From Apus apus (Eukaryota > Chordata > Aves > Apodiformes > Apodidae): a stretch of 64,000 nucleotides of DNA. A model generated the notes under the pieces. It had not been told where the DNA came from. It saw only the letters and a program-made list of their open reading frames with translations, and did no database searches. The position numbers and the translations under genes were made by a program. Positions within the stretch are counted from its first letter, which is position 1. Every line of letters begins with the position of its first letter. Positions 22,701-35,410 of this stretch are shown piece by piece. Location: the NCBI RefSeq assembly GCF_020740795.1, contig NC_067312.1:39470905-39534904 (forward strand), read 5' to 3'.

Positions 22701-25700
22701 TTCGTTTGGTGATAAGATGTCTTTACAATTAGATCTTACTGTTTTATTAGTGTCAGATATAAAGGAAAGCAGGTAACTCATCTATTCTTAAATGCACTTA
22801 ACATTCAAGTTAGTTTCAAAAGAAGTTCAGTGTCCCTGTCTAAGATAATTTTCCTTATTTTTTTCCTGTGTATGCAGAGGTGTCCTTCCTTTCCAACCTT
22901 TTCTCTGTTCTTCCAACCAGCAAAGAAGAATGTAGCAAAACATTGGTGAGGTGGCCTCGTTGCATGCTTGTATAACTCTGACTACCTCCCTAAAAGTGCT
23001 CTGATAGATGTCCTTAAGTGGAGTTCATCAGGCTCAGGTTTTTTGGAACCTCATGCTAGACCTACATCCTCTTACAGAGGTGAAAAGCAAGAGCTTTATC
23101 TATGAAGCCATCTAGTTTCCCCAGGAGATTTTGAAGGAGAAAAGAAAAAAAATAATCTTGTAGTTAAAGGTGGGAAAACTAGTGTTACCATAAACTTTCA
23201 TTAGACTTTTGTCTCTGAAGAAGCAATATCTTGCTATAAAATGGAGGAAATTTGTGCTTCCAAGAAATTCCTTCGAAACAGTTTACGCTTTTGAGTTACA
23301 GACCTGACACTTTCTAGGGGCTTTTACTTAGTGTGTAATATAACTTCTCAGGGCATAGTCTATTATAGTGAATTAGGGTACATTTTTACAGTTTATAATT
23401 ATTGATTTAAAGAACCAAACATAAATGCTGAACATATAATAACTGGCTTTAAAATTTTTTTTTCTAGCATAGTCTTTTATATCTTCCCCTAAGATAATAC
23501 TGTAACTACTGATTTACACTAGATCTTGCCATTTCATCTGCATCATAGGGTTATTCTATATCTTAAATTGATGTTTTGCAGGAAGCTTCTGACAGTTGCT
23601 GAGTTTCTTCTCTGTGTTCCTTAGTACTATTCACTAGGATATACAGTATCTCACAAAGACAAATGTTGTAACAATGGGGAAGCTTTTTACACTATCTGTT
23701 GATGCACTAAGTATCTTAGATTTATTTTTTAAAAAATAAATTAAAAAAAATCACCAAACTAAACCAAACAACTTTGGCTATGAGTCTGAATACAAGAATT
23801 GCAGAAGCTTTTAGTTGTTGATAGCTGGCAGATGCTTATGTACAATACAGCTATTCTGAAGAGCAGAATTCTTAACTGAATTCTGGTTTATTAAGTATCA
23901 TTATCTGAACCATATGGAACGTGCTGCTAAACCTACTGTATAGCTGGAGAAGGAGAATGCACAGCAAGGGGCATGTTTTCTTCATGGGACACTTACTGAA
24001 CAGAATATAATTATGGTGAAACAAAGAGCTTTTGTTGGATGAAATATTCTGTATGTTCATTGTACATTAAGTTATTAAATTGGTACGTCATTAATACAGT
24101 AAGATTTCTGGAATGGCTGTGTAGAATGAGTAGATAAATGTTGGGTTGTTGGGTTTTTTGTAACAGAGTATTCCCTGTTATTAAAAATTCACATAAATGA
24201 TAGAAGATACCATAACTGTTTTTCATAAGACAAAATATATTTATACTTACTGTGTTCATTCCCTTTTGTTCCAGGTGTTCCTTTCTTAAGTGGCTACATT
24301 TAAAGCTTGGTAGTCATGTTAAAAAGTGTGCCATGAAATGTAGTCTTTAATTTCATGTAATACAAAATGTAGATCTCTTAAATGGTTTTAAGTATCATTA
24401 AGATCCAAGGTAGTGACAGTATTTAAGTGAGCAATTAAACACTAATATTGTGACACTGTCTTGTCCATCAAAGTACTATTCTTTTTAGGGAAAATTGTGT
24501 ATTTTGTCAAGATATGTGAAAAAATATTTGTCACAGCTCTCCCTGTCACTGGGAGAAATGCAGTTGGGTTTAAATATAATATTTTGCAATATTTTTTGTA
24601 TGAAAAATTCTCAGATACACACTTGTGATCTGTGTCAGTTTTACGTAAATTTCCGATGCAGATAAATAAGATAGATGCAAAGTTTTGTAGCAGAAGGAAT
24701 AAAATGATGATAGGACAGTAAGACACTGGAAAGTAATCTCACACATTACCAGTATTCTACAGGATAGTGAATGTAAAACATTACGTTTGTTTTTCACTGG
24801 TTTTACTTTGTGATAGGATTAATTCCTTTCAAAAGGGGATCGTTTTCTTTTTTTTGTCATCAACAGAGGGTTTATGTGTGAATAAATTATATGTATTTAT
24901 TCCCCCACGAAAAGTGTGCATGTACGCATGGATGGATGGATAGCAGAACTTTTTCCTATGAAAAAGGCAAAATCTCCCACATACGACTATTTTTGTATAA
25001 CACTGATAACTTGTGAACAGAACTCCTGTAGAAGACCTGTCCTAAGTCTGGACCTAGCAGGGTCATTGCTGCTGGAGTCAGTGGGACCTCTTGCTTCCCC
25101 TCTCTGGCTTAGTCTGCCTTACTTGCATGTATGCATACACAAACCGAATTAATACTGGCGGTATTCATTCCAGGTGCTTGTAAGGAGTGTTGAGATGGTG
25201 AAAGTGTTTGTAAGGTCTTGCAGGCTGGAAACTGAGAGGTGCTTAACCAGTGTCCTACCTGGGAGATGCCTTTCAGGAGTCCTCCGGGAAGAAAGAGACA
25301 GGCGTGTTTGGGATGAAGCGCCATAGCACCAGAGAAGACTGGGAAAAGTACATCAGACGCAAACTACCAACTGAAATGGGTATTTGGGTACAAAGAATAA
25401 GCAGCCTTTTTTGGTATTTTATTTTCAATACAAAAAATATTTTAAAAAAAATATTTCCAAAATTACTTATGATTTTGAGTAGCTTTTGATTTTGAATAAC
25501 TGGATTTGAGGGCTCTCCCTAAAGGCCTTAATTTTATTGGGAAGAGCTACACCTTTCCTCTCTCCTCCCAGACAATGTGATTAATTCCAAATGTTCTAAA
25601 ATGAGCACCTGAAGTCACAGTGGATTACTGAAAATATTACTCATAATCTTAAATAATAAATTTTAAAAAGCAAGGACATGTTTTGCTCATACAGGATTTT

Positions 25701-26216
25701 TTTCATTTTGCCTTAGCAGCTGTTAGGACAGAACAGAGAAAAAAATTGTAGGTAAGCCCTGAGTCAGTATGTACAATCTTGGTTTACCTAATTGGGGGGT
25801 TCATTACATCAGAAAGCTTAGTATGAGCAAGTAATAAACCCTCCAGGGTCCTTGTGCAGAAATAACTTGCAGGATCTGGTCGTTAGTTTGTTTTTGATCT
25901 GAGTGCTTGATTTTTATATCTGCTAAAATGAGTTACAAAATTCCCACTGACTTCACTGACACAGGATCAGGCCACTCTGCAGGGAGGGTATCAGCTTCTG
26001 AATGGTAGTTTTGACACTTCTAGTGTGGATTGTGACTTCTTTGTCTATTGCAATGATCATATATATGGCTTCAAGGAAAAAAGCAGTTAGGGTGGTGTAT
26101 ATTCATTAGCCCTGTGGCTGAGGAGAAGCTGTTAATGTTTGTGAATATTACAGGTTTAAAAGGGCAGCTGGAGAGAAAGATGGGTACTACAAGGTACCAA
26201 TAACTAAGAAAGCTTG

Positions 26217-26427
26217 GTTTTCTCTTTTTATTTTCTCCTTATTTTTTTCGTCTCATTATTTTTTCTTCTATTTTTTTTTCCTCTCATTTTTCCTTGTTTG
26301 CCCCCTCTTTGTTGTCTTCTTTTCTTTCTCTTTTTTCCTCTCCCCCCCTGCTTTGTATTTCTCTTTTTATTTCTCTTTCCTTTTCTTCCTCTTTTTTTTT
26401 GCTCCGCCTTTTTTTTTTTTTTTTTCA
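26217..26427 (+). repeat. 210-bp polypyrimidine tract
   Basis: Almost unbroken C/T sequence, with only scattered A and G, ending in a T-run and 'cag'. The composition is TTTTTCTC-like and not a simple tandem unit. Such mirror-rich tracts can form triplex (H-DNA). The terminal 'ttttttcag' also looks like a strong splice acceptor, though no convincing exon follows. Confidence 0.85.
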
Positions 26428-27314
26428 GTGGAAAAACGTTTCATACAATATACCTGTATGCAAACTAAGGTAACACATTAGTTTTCAAAGTATTGCTTAT
26501 CAGTAGCATAGAGGCTGATGCCAGAGTTTTTTACAAGGTTGCAGATTGATGATAAGTTTTTACATGGTATGTGATAATTCAGGCAATGTTGAAGGGAGAA
26601 AGGCTTATTATATAGTAAATGACTGATGTTTTACTCTTCTCTAAGCGTGGTGTATACACTTATGGTGCAACAATAAACTACATTTGTCACCCTGTCATCT
26701 CACAAATGCTTAGGTAACAGCTATTTTGTTTTTTAAAATGCATCTTCTTAATGTTGATTTGAGATGTTTTACAGTTACTTGTTCTTACCTAGTACTAGAT
26801 AATTTTCTCCACACCTTTATTCCATCTTCAGTGGATGCTACGCAGGTATAGATTATTTTCATGGTTATAAATCTAGCTTTGCTGTGAAGGGAAATTTGAA
26901 ATTGCACCATATAAACTGTTCAGTTTTCTAATGTCTGGTTAGAAACATGGGAGGGCATCCTAGCACTACTTTTCAGTTGTGCACACAGAGTTTTATCTTG
27001 TTTATCTCAAATATTTTGTTTTGCATGATAATTTATTTTTTACATATCCTATTGGTACAAAAAGTATTCAACAAAAATAAATAAATAAACTGAGCACCCC
27101 AAAAGTCCTAAATTCTATGCAGATGTCTTCCAGAATTTACACGTACAATTTTAGTGGTGGTGGTTGGTTAATAGTTTTTTCACTTATTTATCACAGACTT
27201 GTTTTTTATATGTATTACTGGCAAAATGGACTAACCACAGCTGTAAGTTATTGTATTTCTGTAGAAAATGGAAAACAGTGTAAAACAGTTTTTGTTAAAT
27301 GTTGGCAGTTTTTA

Positions 27315-27320
27315 AATAAA
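27315..27320 (+). terminator. candidate distal polyadenylation signal AATAAA
   Basis: The hexamer in 'tttaaataaagttttc' is followed within about 35 bp by T-rich and TTGTTTTC sequence, a reasonable downstream element. It would end a 3' UTR of about 9 kb. Confidence 0.25.
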
Positions 27321-27744
27321 GTTTTCATCTCCTTAAAAAAAACTCCTTTGTTTTCTCTGACAACATGTATACCCTGGACTCAATTTCATTGTTAACCAAC
27401 AGACACCCTTCCCATTTATGGCTAATCTCTTTTTCAGTAATAAGTTTATTTTAATGAGAAATGCATGTTCTCTTGTGAATTTAGGTGGTGGCAGTACAGA
27501 GTTGTAGTCTGTTTAAACATCCACGTTAAAAACTTTTCAGATGCTTTGTTCATCTTTTGTTCGAGCAGTTTATGAAAGAATGGAGATGAACAGCAGCTCT
27601 TCTGTACAAGAGACTTCTTTCTGGCAACAGACAGCTGTCTAGAGTAGCAGGACTTGGACAGTTGAATGATGCTCACTTTGTTTAAGTTCTTTAGGTTTCA
27701 GGGTGGTGTTCTGTGATGTGCTTGCCTGTTTTAAAAAAATCTGT

Positions 27745-27750
27745 AATAAA
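27745..27750 (+). terminator. second candidate distal polyadenylation signal AATAAA
   Basis: The hexamer in 'ctgtaataaactgag', about 430 bp after the previous candidate. The upstream TGT-rich stretch and the downstream 'ggccggtctttcc' make it possible, but nothing in the sequence decides between the candidates. Confidence 0.22.
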
Positions 27751-27760
27751 CTGAGTATCT

Positions 27761-30700
27761 TAGGCCGGTCTTTCCAGAGTCCACACAATTTCTGTGCTGT
27801 CGTAATTGAAGGGAAAACATTTCATGGATCTTAAGAGCAGGTAACTGCTCTCTTATTTTCAAAAAATATACGTCGTTTGATTCAAATTAAAGATAGATAA
27901 AATATAGAAGCATAGTACTTTGATCGCAGTTGATTGTGTTAAAAAATAAATTTTGCTGTATAAACTTTGAGACCACCTGAAGAAGAGTCCTCAGATGACC
28001 CCTAATCTGAACTGGATTAAAAGATGCTTGAGGTATGCTTACTGGTTTTGTAAACTTTCTAATTACACAAATACATTAATATCTGAATCCACAGGTTTTG
28101 ATCTGCAGTGTTGCTCCTCAGATAGCATTCTACTTCATGTATAGTTTTGTGCTTTCATTTATAAAAAATTGTTGTTTATCAAAACTGACTTAAATGTTGA
28201 GATATCTTTCATAGACTTGAGATAATACTACAGTAAATTTGCTTCCAGTCCTTGTATGTCAGAGCAATCAATAGCTGTCTAAAGAGCTTTTATTCCAAGT
28301 AGTTCTGAGGTTCATGTAATTTAAATAAATGTTTAACAAATTAGTACATTTTAAAATATTATTAAAAAAGAAAATTTAATTATTTACAGAATGTGTGGTT
28401 GGGCTTGTTTGTTTGTTTGTTTGTTTTAATCTAAGCAAAGACTACATGAGGATATTTTGGTGTAACAGCATATATAAAAGATTCTTCAGATGAAGTTAGC
28501 TATGTATTTTAGATAGTTCACAGTGCATGACTGGAATCATAGGTTCAATATTTCTGCAGTTTATTTAAATGTTTGTGGCATTGTCTTGTCATCCTGCTAT
28601 CTTGATCAGCAGATACATGTGCGTAGTAATGAGCTTAGACACATGAAAGTAAACTAAAATGTGGTGCACCTGTGTAGTCATTCTCTTCTGCTTTTGTACT
28701 TTGTAATTTTTTTTTTTTATCTAAAGGGCTTCAGATCTTCCACTGTTTTCCTCTTGTGGTAAGTACACATTTTCTCCAAATACTGATAAGCATATGAAGA
28801 TCTCTAGAATGCCCTTGCTGGGTGCCAGAAGGCAGTGGTGGATTGGTTTCTCAGAAGTATGGAGCACCTGGCTGTTCCCTTACAGTCTGGGGTTACTACA
28901 CATTTGAAGAGCAAGCTGTGGATTCACCACTTCCTTTGTAACCAAACCCCTTTGAAGCACCTTTGTGTACTACTCTTCTGCAGTATCTGATGGAGAACTA
29001 AATATAGAAAGAAATGGAAATGTTATATTAAGAAATAACTCAGTAGAGAAGGGTAAGTTGGTGAGGCACAGCATGGAAAAGGAAAAAAAAAAAAAAAAAA
29101 AAAGAGGTATGACAGAAGCAGCTTGGTCATTTGGCTAATTCTTACCACTACCTACGTGAGTTGTATCTGACATGCAGACATGTTGACAAGCAAGGAAAGC
29201 AGTGTCTAAGGGAAGAAGACAGCCCTCTGAGGGCAAGCACATTTTGACATTTGAAGTGAAATGCTCGCAGGGGGAGGAGTTTTGTATTTTATGGTGGGAC
29301 TGCTGTTTTGTTTCTCTTGCATATACGGTATCTTAACTCTGACATGCTCTATAATGCCCTTCAGCAACTTTTGTTGCTGAAGTGATCTTACCTAGTGGCT
29401 TTCAGCTCAAAAAACAAGGTGGATAACAAAGATTTTTAGCTGTAGCACCTGTGGGATTTCAACAGTCTTCCTTTATGTAAGCCTTTTTGTTTAAACAGAA
29501 GTATTAATCTGCCTGGCACCTCCAACAGACTGGAAAAAGTGATGTCTCTGAAGGCATTGCTTGGTGATTTCTATGGCAATCAGTGATTACCAAGTGGTGT
29601 CAAGTAGAAGGCAGGAAGAGAAAGATCAGTCCAACCATTAGTTTTCATTACCCACCTTAAAGCTAAAAGCATAGGTCTTTAATTAAATAGGGACAGACAT
29701 GAAGCAAAGTAAAACTGAGGCACCCCAGTTATATGGTGTCATTTCTGCTTAGCACATCTGGGTGTGCATTGTTGGCTGTGTGTGAAATTACTGCATTTTC
29801 AGCTAGGAAGATTTCTCAGAGATACAAACAGATCAATGAAGTCATGAAAATCTAGTAGCCACTGATAATTTCCTGACCTTAATTTCTCTCCTTGTTCGAG
29901 TGGCATCACTACTGAAGGGCAAGAGGGCTTCTTCTGAGGAAAAAGGAAAGGAGCATTTCTCTCTGTGCATAGCTGCTGTCCTTACAATATATTGTCTAGC
30001 CCGATTCTGCAGCTGACTGGTCCATTTTGTACCTCTGCTGTTTACGACACCACGGTGTCTCCCGATTCCCAATCCTGCACATTCCTTCATCAGGCTGCAC
30101 TGCTCCACTGGTCCCCTTGGACATCCCAGACCCTAGGGTTTGCATGCTCATCAGTTGCAACTTCCCAAATTGCCTGTGGTTTCTTAATAACCTATCAATT
30201 AGTGTGATACATGAGGTCTGTTTTTTGCCTTTGCCTCTGTTCATTTGTTGGGCTTGTGCCTCTGTGTCCTTGTTTATGGCTTCCCTCTTTGGTTTTGAAA
30301 AGTATTTACCAGATGCTCTTGAGGGAGCAGAGGCTCTCTCCTACGTACCCTTGCACAAACAGGTTTGCTGGTTTTCAGTGAAGTTTAAAACCTTGCTTCA
30401 GTGTAGCGTATCATACCTGAGACAGCTTTAGTCTTAACTTTCTGAACCCTTTTTGGGTTTGACTGGAAATGCAAAAGCTTTAAAAGACCCTTCAAAAGGA
30501 ATGGATTTATTGGTTACTACAGCCCAAACAAACACAGCCTAATCAGTTTAGTAGCACTGGACTTGAAACTTAAAATGTTTCCAGTTCCTCCATCTGTGAT
30601 TGCACCATCTTACAGGGAAAACTGCAACTACTGCTCTGAGAAATGGGAGAGAGGGATGTGTGGCAGAGGTGAGAAGTGGTTTCTTAGGGGCTAGAATGGA

Positions 30701-33700
30701 GAGATAAAAGGAACAACATGAAATATAAATAGATTAATTCCATTTCTGTCTTACAAGACTTCAGGTTTTCTCAGTCAGCAGTACGTCTTCAATTACAACA
30801 GCCTAAATCTTGTGTGAGAAAAAGAACATACTTGGCATTAGTGAAGTGGATGCCACCCAGTTAAAAATAGGGATGCAGACTTAAAATGCCCATTGGTACA
30901 CAGTAGAGAAACACTGGCTGCTGAGTCATGTTTAGAACTGGAAGATTAACTGGGAAAATGTCTATTCTTTGCTATCTCTGCTGACAGTTCACATGGTTGA
31001 AACTGTCGGATCCCTTATGGGAGCTATGAGAAAGTAGCAGCGGAACTACTGTTGGTGACTCTGGACATTGAAGAGAGAAGGGAAGGTACATGTCTCCATT
31101 CCTCTCTAATCAGAGGTTTACCATAAGGGTGTATTTCTCCTTAAACCTGGAGGGCAAAGGAGGGGATGAGGAGAAGCCTACTGAATTATTTAGGTCTTTT
31201 TGGCTCACTGAATGTAAGATGGGCTTGCTACCCCAAGGGAAAGTAATCACACAGCTTGAGAAACCTGCTTTACTGCTGCAGGGAGTGGGCCAAGGGACCT
31301 GCTTGTCAGAAGACCTTAAGCCTGATCTGTCCCTTTTGTGAAAAATAAAAGCTACTTCATGCTGAGTGTTTCTGAGCGTGACTATGTCAGTGAAGCTGGG
31401 CCTTCCTTACACCTCCCTGTATGGTGTGGCAACTACTTTGCAAGATATTGTCTTGTGCTTCTTTTCCTCTCCCTGTGTTATTTTCTGGACCGGTAAATGA
31501 ATTGTCGTACTGGCAGAAGTTCAGTATGAGGAGTAAGGGTTATGTCCCCACTAAGCCAAATAAGGTGTTTCACTGTGACACGTGGTGTTGAGATGTGCTA
31601 AGCAGTATGCTGTGGCACAAAACAGGAGTGATTTGTTATTGCAGTTGTTTGCCTTTTGGTGAGTCTGTAGGAGAAGGAGAGAATTTTATCTGTACTTTCC
31701 TGTTTAGCATCTGACTCCTGTGACTCTGTTTTGAAGAGTTAAAATCATGTCACATGTTACAGAAGAGCTGGTTTGTTACAATAAAGCAGATTATTAATGA
31801 CCAAAGGTGCTAGAAAGGGAGAAAGGAAACAAAGCTCTTCAGTCTTACTGGTTTGATCCTCAGAGTGCCAGCAGTGTTTTGATTGTCAGCATGTTATGGC
31901 TGGCATCTCTATTCCTCAAAGAGTCTACAAGCAGTTTACTTCATATTGGAATTAACAGGATTTTTACACTGATATTTGATATATAGGATTTGATATTTTA
32001 AGGAAAATGAACCTAGTTATTGGTGCTTTAATTCCGTATTTTGTAGTTTTCTCAGTTTTCCTATGAGGTAAAGCAATACTGCCCATGCTTTATGCATAGG
32101 TTATAAAGACAGTAAAGGTAAAGACTAAAGCTGAGGAAAATAACTATAAATTTTGGTCCTCCTTTGAGAAACAAAAAAACCCAAGGCCTTTGTACACGAA
32201 GCACTTAATGCTACACATCACGTTTCACATAACCTCTCTAGTCTTCAGCATGAAATTCTTATTCAGTGGCAGTGCTCTGCATTGCTTAGCACATCACAGC
32301 TCCTACTAGGGACCCAAAAAAGCAAGGAATGCTCAATGTGCATATGTTTAACAAAACAAAATGCAAATTGGTTCATGAACTGTCACATAAGAATCCTGTG
32401 GAGGAGGTGTTTGGGCCACAGCTCTCTGGTCTGGCTCAGCCTCCATGCTCTCAAAGGAGATAAATTCAGTCTGTGAGGAAAACTTTAATTTGAATTTGAT
32501 TTATTTTTGTACTCCTATGTTTTTCAATAATAAAAGAATATGCTTTATATATACATTTTGTGATTACAGTTTCTAAATTACTCAAAAAAGGAAAAGATGG
32601 AAAGTGCTTAGATTAATGAGTAGCAGGCTTTTTTTTTTTACTAAAGTCTGCAGAATGTTGTAACTGCAGCAAAGAATCCGTGGCATTTTTTTGATATACT
32701 ACGTGAACTGCAATGTTCAGTCTTAATATTGATAATTTTTGTGTTAACATATTACATATAGAAAAAAACTTTTAATAGGTTGTTTAAACTCAACCTGCCA
32801 CAATTTTCTTCAAAAACTAGTGAAAATAACTTCTGCACAAAGCGTTTTCACAGCCACCTCTAGTCAGGAAGGTCTCTACTACCAGAAGTTCTGATTTCAA
32901 ACTCCATTTCCCTTTTAATGTCATTAGCTACATTGTAACAGTTAAAATGCAAACAGGTTACAAATAGTGGGGTCTTCCTATACATTAGTTATCTATGAAG
33001 TCTTATTGTCAATGTAGTTCAATGTAAAGTAATAATATGATAAATAAATAAGGCTTTATTTTAATAAAAGTTAATCTTTCTTCCTTCTCCACTCTGTTAG
33101 CATACTTCAATTTATTCTTAGGGTGACATACTGTAAAGCCAAACCAACAAAAAAATCAGAAGAAGTGAAAAATATCAGACTATCTTCAGCTAAAATTTGG
33201 CTCAAGTAAGATAAAGAGAGTGCACGTAAACACAGTCACACAGTTGGCTGCATCTTTACAGCAAGATTAACGTTTTTGTAAAGGAAATGTGCTGCAAATA
33301 CTTTAAATTTGTCTGTATTGGTTTGGAAGCATGTGTCTCTCCTGTAACTCTCCTAAGAGGGACCAAAATGTAGATCTAGGATCTTCTTTTGCTCCTGTCA
33401 TCCTTCTTGGTGAAAAAAAAAAAAAAAGGTTATATGTGAACATACTTTATGTATCATTTATTACATGTTTTGAGCAGGGATGAAATTTCCTCAACAAAAT
33501 AATCAAAGATCCCATTTCTTTAGCAGCAGCCACAAGGCTGCCTTTCAGATGCCAGAACACTTCTCATCTAGCCATTCACTGACCCCTTTCACTCACTTGT
33601 AACACCCACTCTCTTCACCTGTCCAAATGGCAGTCATCTTTAAACCTGACCCAGCAATCTTAATTTTGCAAGAGAAAAAACCACATCAGTGGAGAAGAGC

Positions 33701-34703
33701 TGTGAATTAAATGTATCATCCTTCAATTCTACTGGACTTTACATCTCATTTGTTGTTGCCATCTTACCATTTGGTGACAGGTGTCTATGCATAGTCCCCC
33801 ATGAAGTGAAGCTTTTACACTAAAAGGATCTTTCTTCACTGAACATAACAGACATAACTAAACTTGATCTGAAGTAGCAGGCCTCCTGGGCTAATTTGCT
33901 CTGGCAAGGAGGATGCTCCATTTTCAGCACACAATGTGACACACTTAACATTAGAAGTTGACTGTCTCTGTGCTTCACCATCAACTTAAAAATATGGTTT
34001 AACAGACTTCAGATGCATTAATAGCTCTTAAAAGGTGAATGAATACAAGTATTAGCATAAGTACAAGTCTAGATAGGCCATTGTTTTTCAGGTAGTCTGT
34101 TCCTCTGTGTTCTTAGAGAACATGAAGGCTGTTTCTGTTTTCCACAAGGCTTTATTATCCAACTCTGCTCATCAGTAAAACCTCACAAATATCTGTGACT
34201 TCTTTTATGACAGCTTCTCTTGTGTTGAGTCTGCTGAATCTTGTATATTTCAATTGCTTCATGTTTCAGTAAAAACTGTTGACTTTTTTATTTTTATATT
34301 TGTTCACGTTGTCTGAATGCAGCCCCCCACCTGGATGATTTCCATAATAATTTGGAGTAAGTTAGGCTAGAGCTGCATTTTTAGTTTTGGGTTTATGTAT
34401 TCATTGAAGGCCCAGGTATCACAGGTTATCCTGAGGCTGACACTTGAAAACGTGTAACACACAATTAGAGACCACATTAAAAAAAAAATTAAAATTAAAA
34501 ATAAAAATATCAGTTTCACTAGTACTTCTTTTTCAAACAGCATTTGAATGAGCACTTCCAGTCCTGCTCATCAGTATGGTGAGGCCTAAGATGTAAAGAC
34601 TTGCAAAGTGCTCAAACAGCAGGTTTGATATCACATGAAGTATTTTTCCATGGGATAGCTACCACTGTGACACTAATGTGCTTCAAAGAAGTAATGGTAC
34701 AAT
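27761..34703. other. intergenic DNA without recognisable genes
   Basis: AT-rich sequence with an A21 run at 29,083-29,103, short (GTTT)n at 28,408-28,426 and a T-run near 32,630. The longest ORF, 134 codons at 30,027-30,431 on +, has no recognisable family motifs, and the minus strand opposite it is open too. I see no exon structure here. It may include the extreme 3' end of the PTAR1 transcript. Confidence 0.6.
29083..29103 (+). repeat. A21 homopolymer
   Basis: An uninterrupted run of 21 A after 'gcatggaaaagg'. No coding retrocopy is recognisable upstream and no flanking duplication is obvious, so it is listed as a homopolymer and not as a processed pseudogene tail. Confidence 0.8.
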
Positions 34704-35410
34704 TACAGAATCACAGAGCAGTTTGGGGTGGAAAGGACATTAAACATAATCTAGTTCCACCCCCCCTGCATGGGCAGGGACACCTCTCACTGGATCAGGT
34801 TGCTCAAAGCTCCATCCAACCTGCCCTTGAACACTGCCAGGTAAGGGGCATCCACAGTTTCCCTGGGCAACCTGTTCCAATGTCTCACCACCATCACAGC
34901 AAAGAATTTCTTCCTCATGTCTAACCTAAATCTACCCTCTTCCAGTTTAAAGCCATTCCCCCTTGTCCTGTCACTACAAGCCCTTGTAAAAAGTCCCTCC
35001 CCTGCTTTCCTGTAGGCCCCTTCAGGTACTGGAAAGCCATTAAAAGGTCTCCTCAGCCTTTCAAGTTCTTCAGATGGTCTCAGACCTGCTCTCCTCCTAC
35101 AGTGGGGGTGATCTTCCTTCTCCCAGTCCCTGCCTTTACCTTCTGCAAGGTACCCCATACCTTGGGTGGCATGACCAGAGCACATGCTGGTGAAGACTGA
35201 GGCAAAAAAGTCACTGATTACCTCAGCCTTTTCCACACCTCATGTGAACAAATCTGTTTCCTTCTGGAGAGAGCCTGCATTTTCCCTAGTTTTCCTTTTG
35301 TCACCAACATACCTGTAGAAGCTTTTCTTGTTACCCTTTATGTCCTTATGGCCATATTTTATTCCACCTGGGCTTTAGGTCTCCTAACCTGATTCCTGGC
35401 TGCTCAAACA
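34704..35410 (-). mobile_element. CR1 LINE with internal deletion
   Basis: Begins on the + strand with 'tacagaatcacagagcag' and 'ggggtggaaaggacatt', the reverse-complemented CR1 3' end. The minus strand shows the CR1 C-terminal tail ([26 protein letters not shown]). The pre-RT linker also follows on the 5' side ([15 protein letters not shown], and NKKSFYR-like sequence near 35,310). The RT palm, including the FADD box, is absent. The join lies near 35,056-35,060. A 149-codon ORF (35,236-34,787) runs through the join. Confidence 0.88.

Larger units (their letters stand above)
18352..27760 (+). other. PTAR1 3' UTR of unknown length, then intergenic DNA
   Basis: AT-rich sequence after the stop codon, with no ORF that resembles a known protein and no clear transposon over about 9 kb. 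Mammalian PTAR1 messages are thought to have long 3' UTRs, so much of this may be transcribed. Several AATAAA motifs occur; those listed separately are candidates only. Composition changes little along the stretch, and the true end cannot be read from sequence alone. Confidence 0.5.

Noticed and set aside
26214..26468. An 84-codon hydrophobic Phe/Leu/Pro-rich ORF that mimics a membrane protein
   Set aside because: It is a translation of the polypyrimidine tract, which encodes only Phe, Leu, Ser and Pro.
29083..29103. A21 run as the tail of a processed retrocopy
   Set aside because: No gene-like sequence precedes it and no flanking direct repeats are evident. Bird CR1 also rarely makes poly-A retrocopies.
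30027..30431. A 134-codon + ORF in intergenic DNA
   Set aside because: It has no recognisable family motif, overlaps other open frames on both strands, and lacks splice or promoter context. The length is possible by chance in a 64-kb window.
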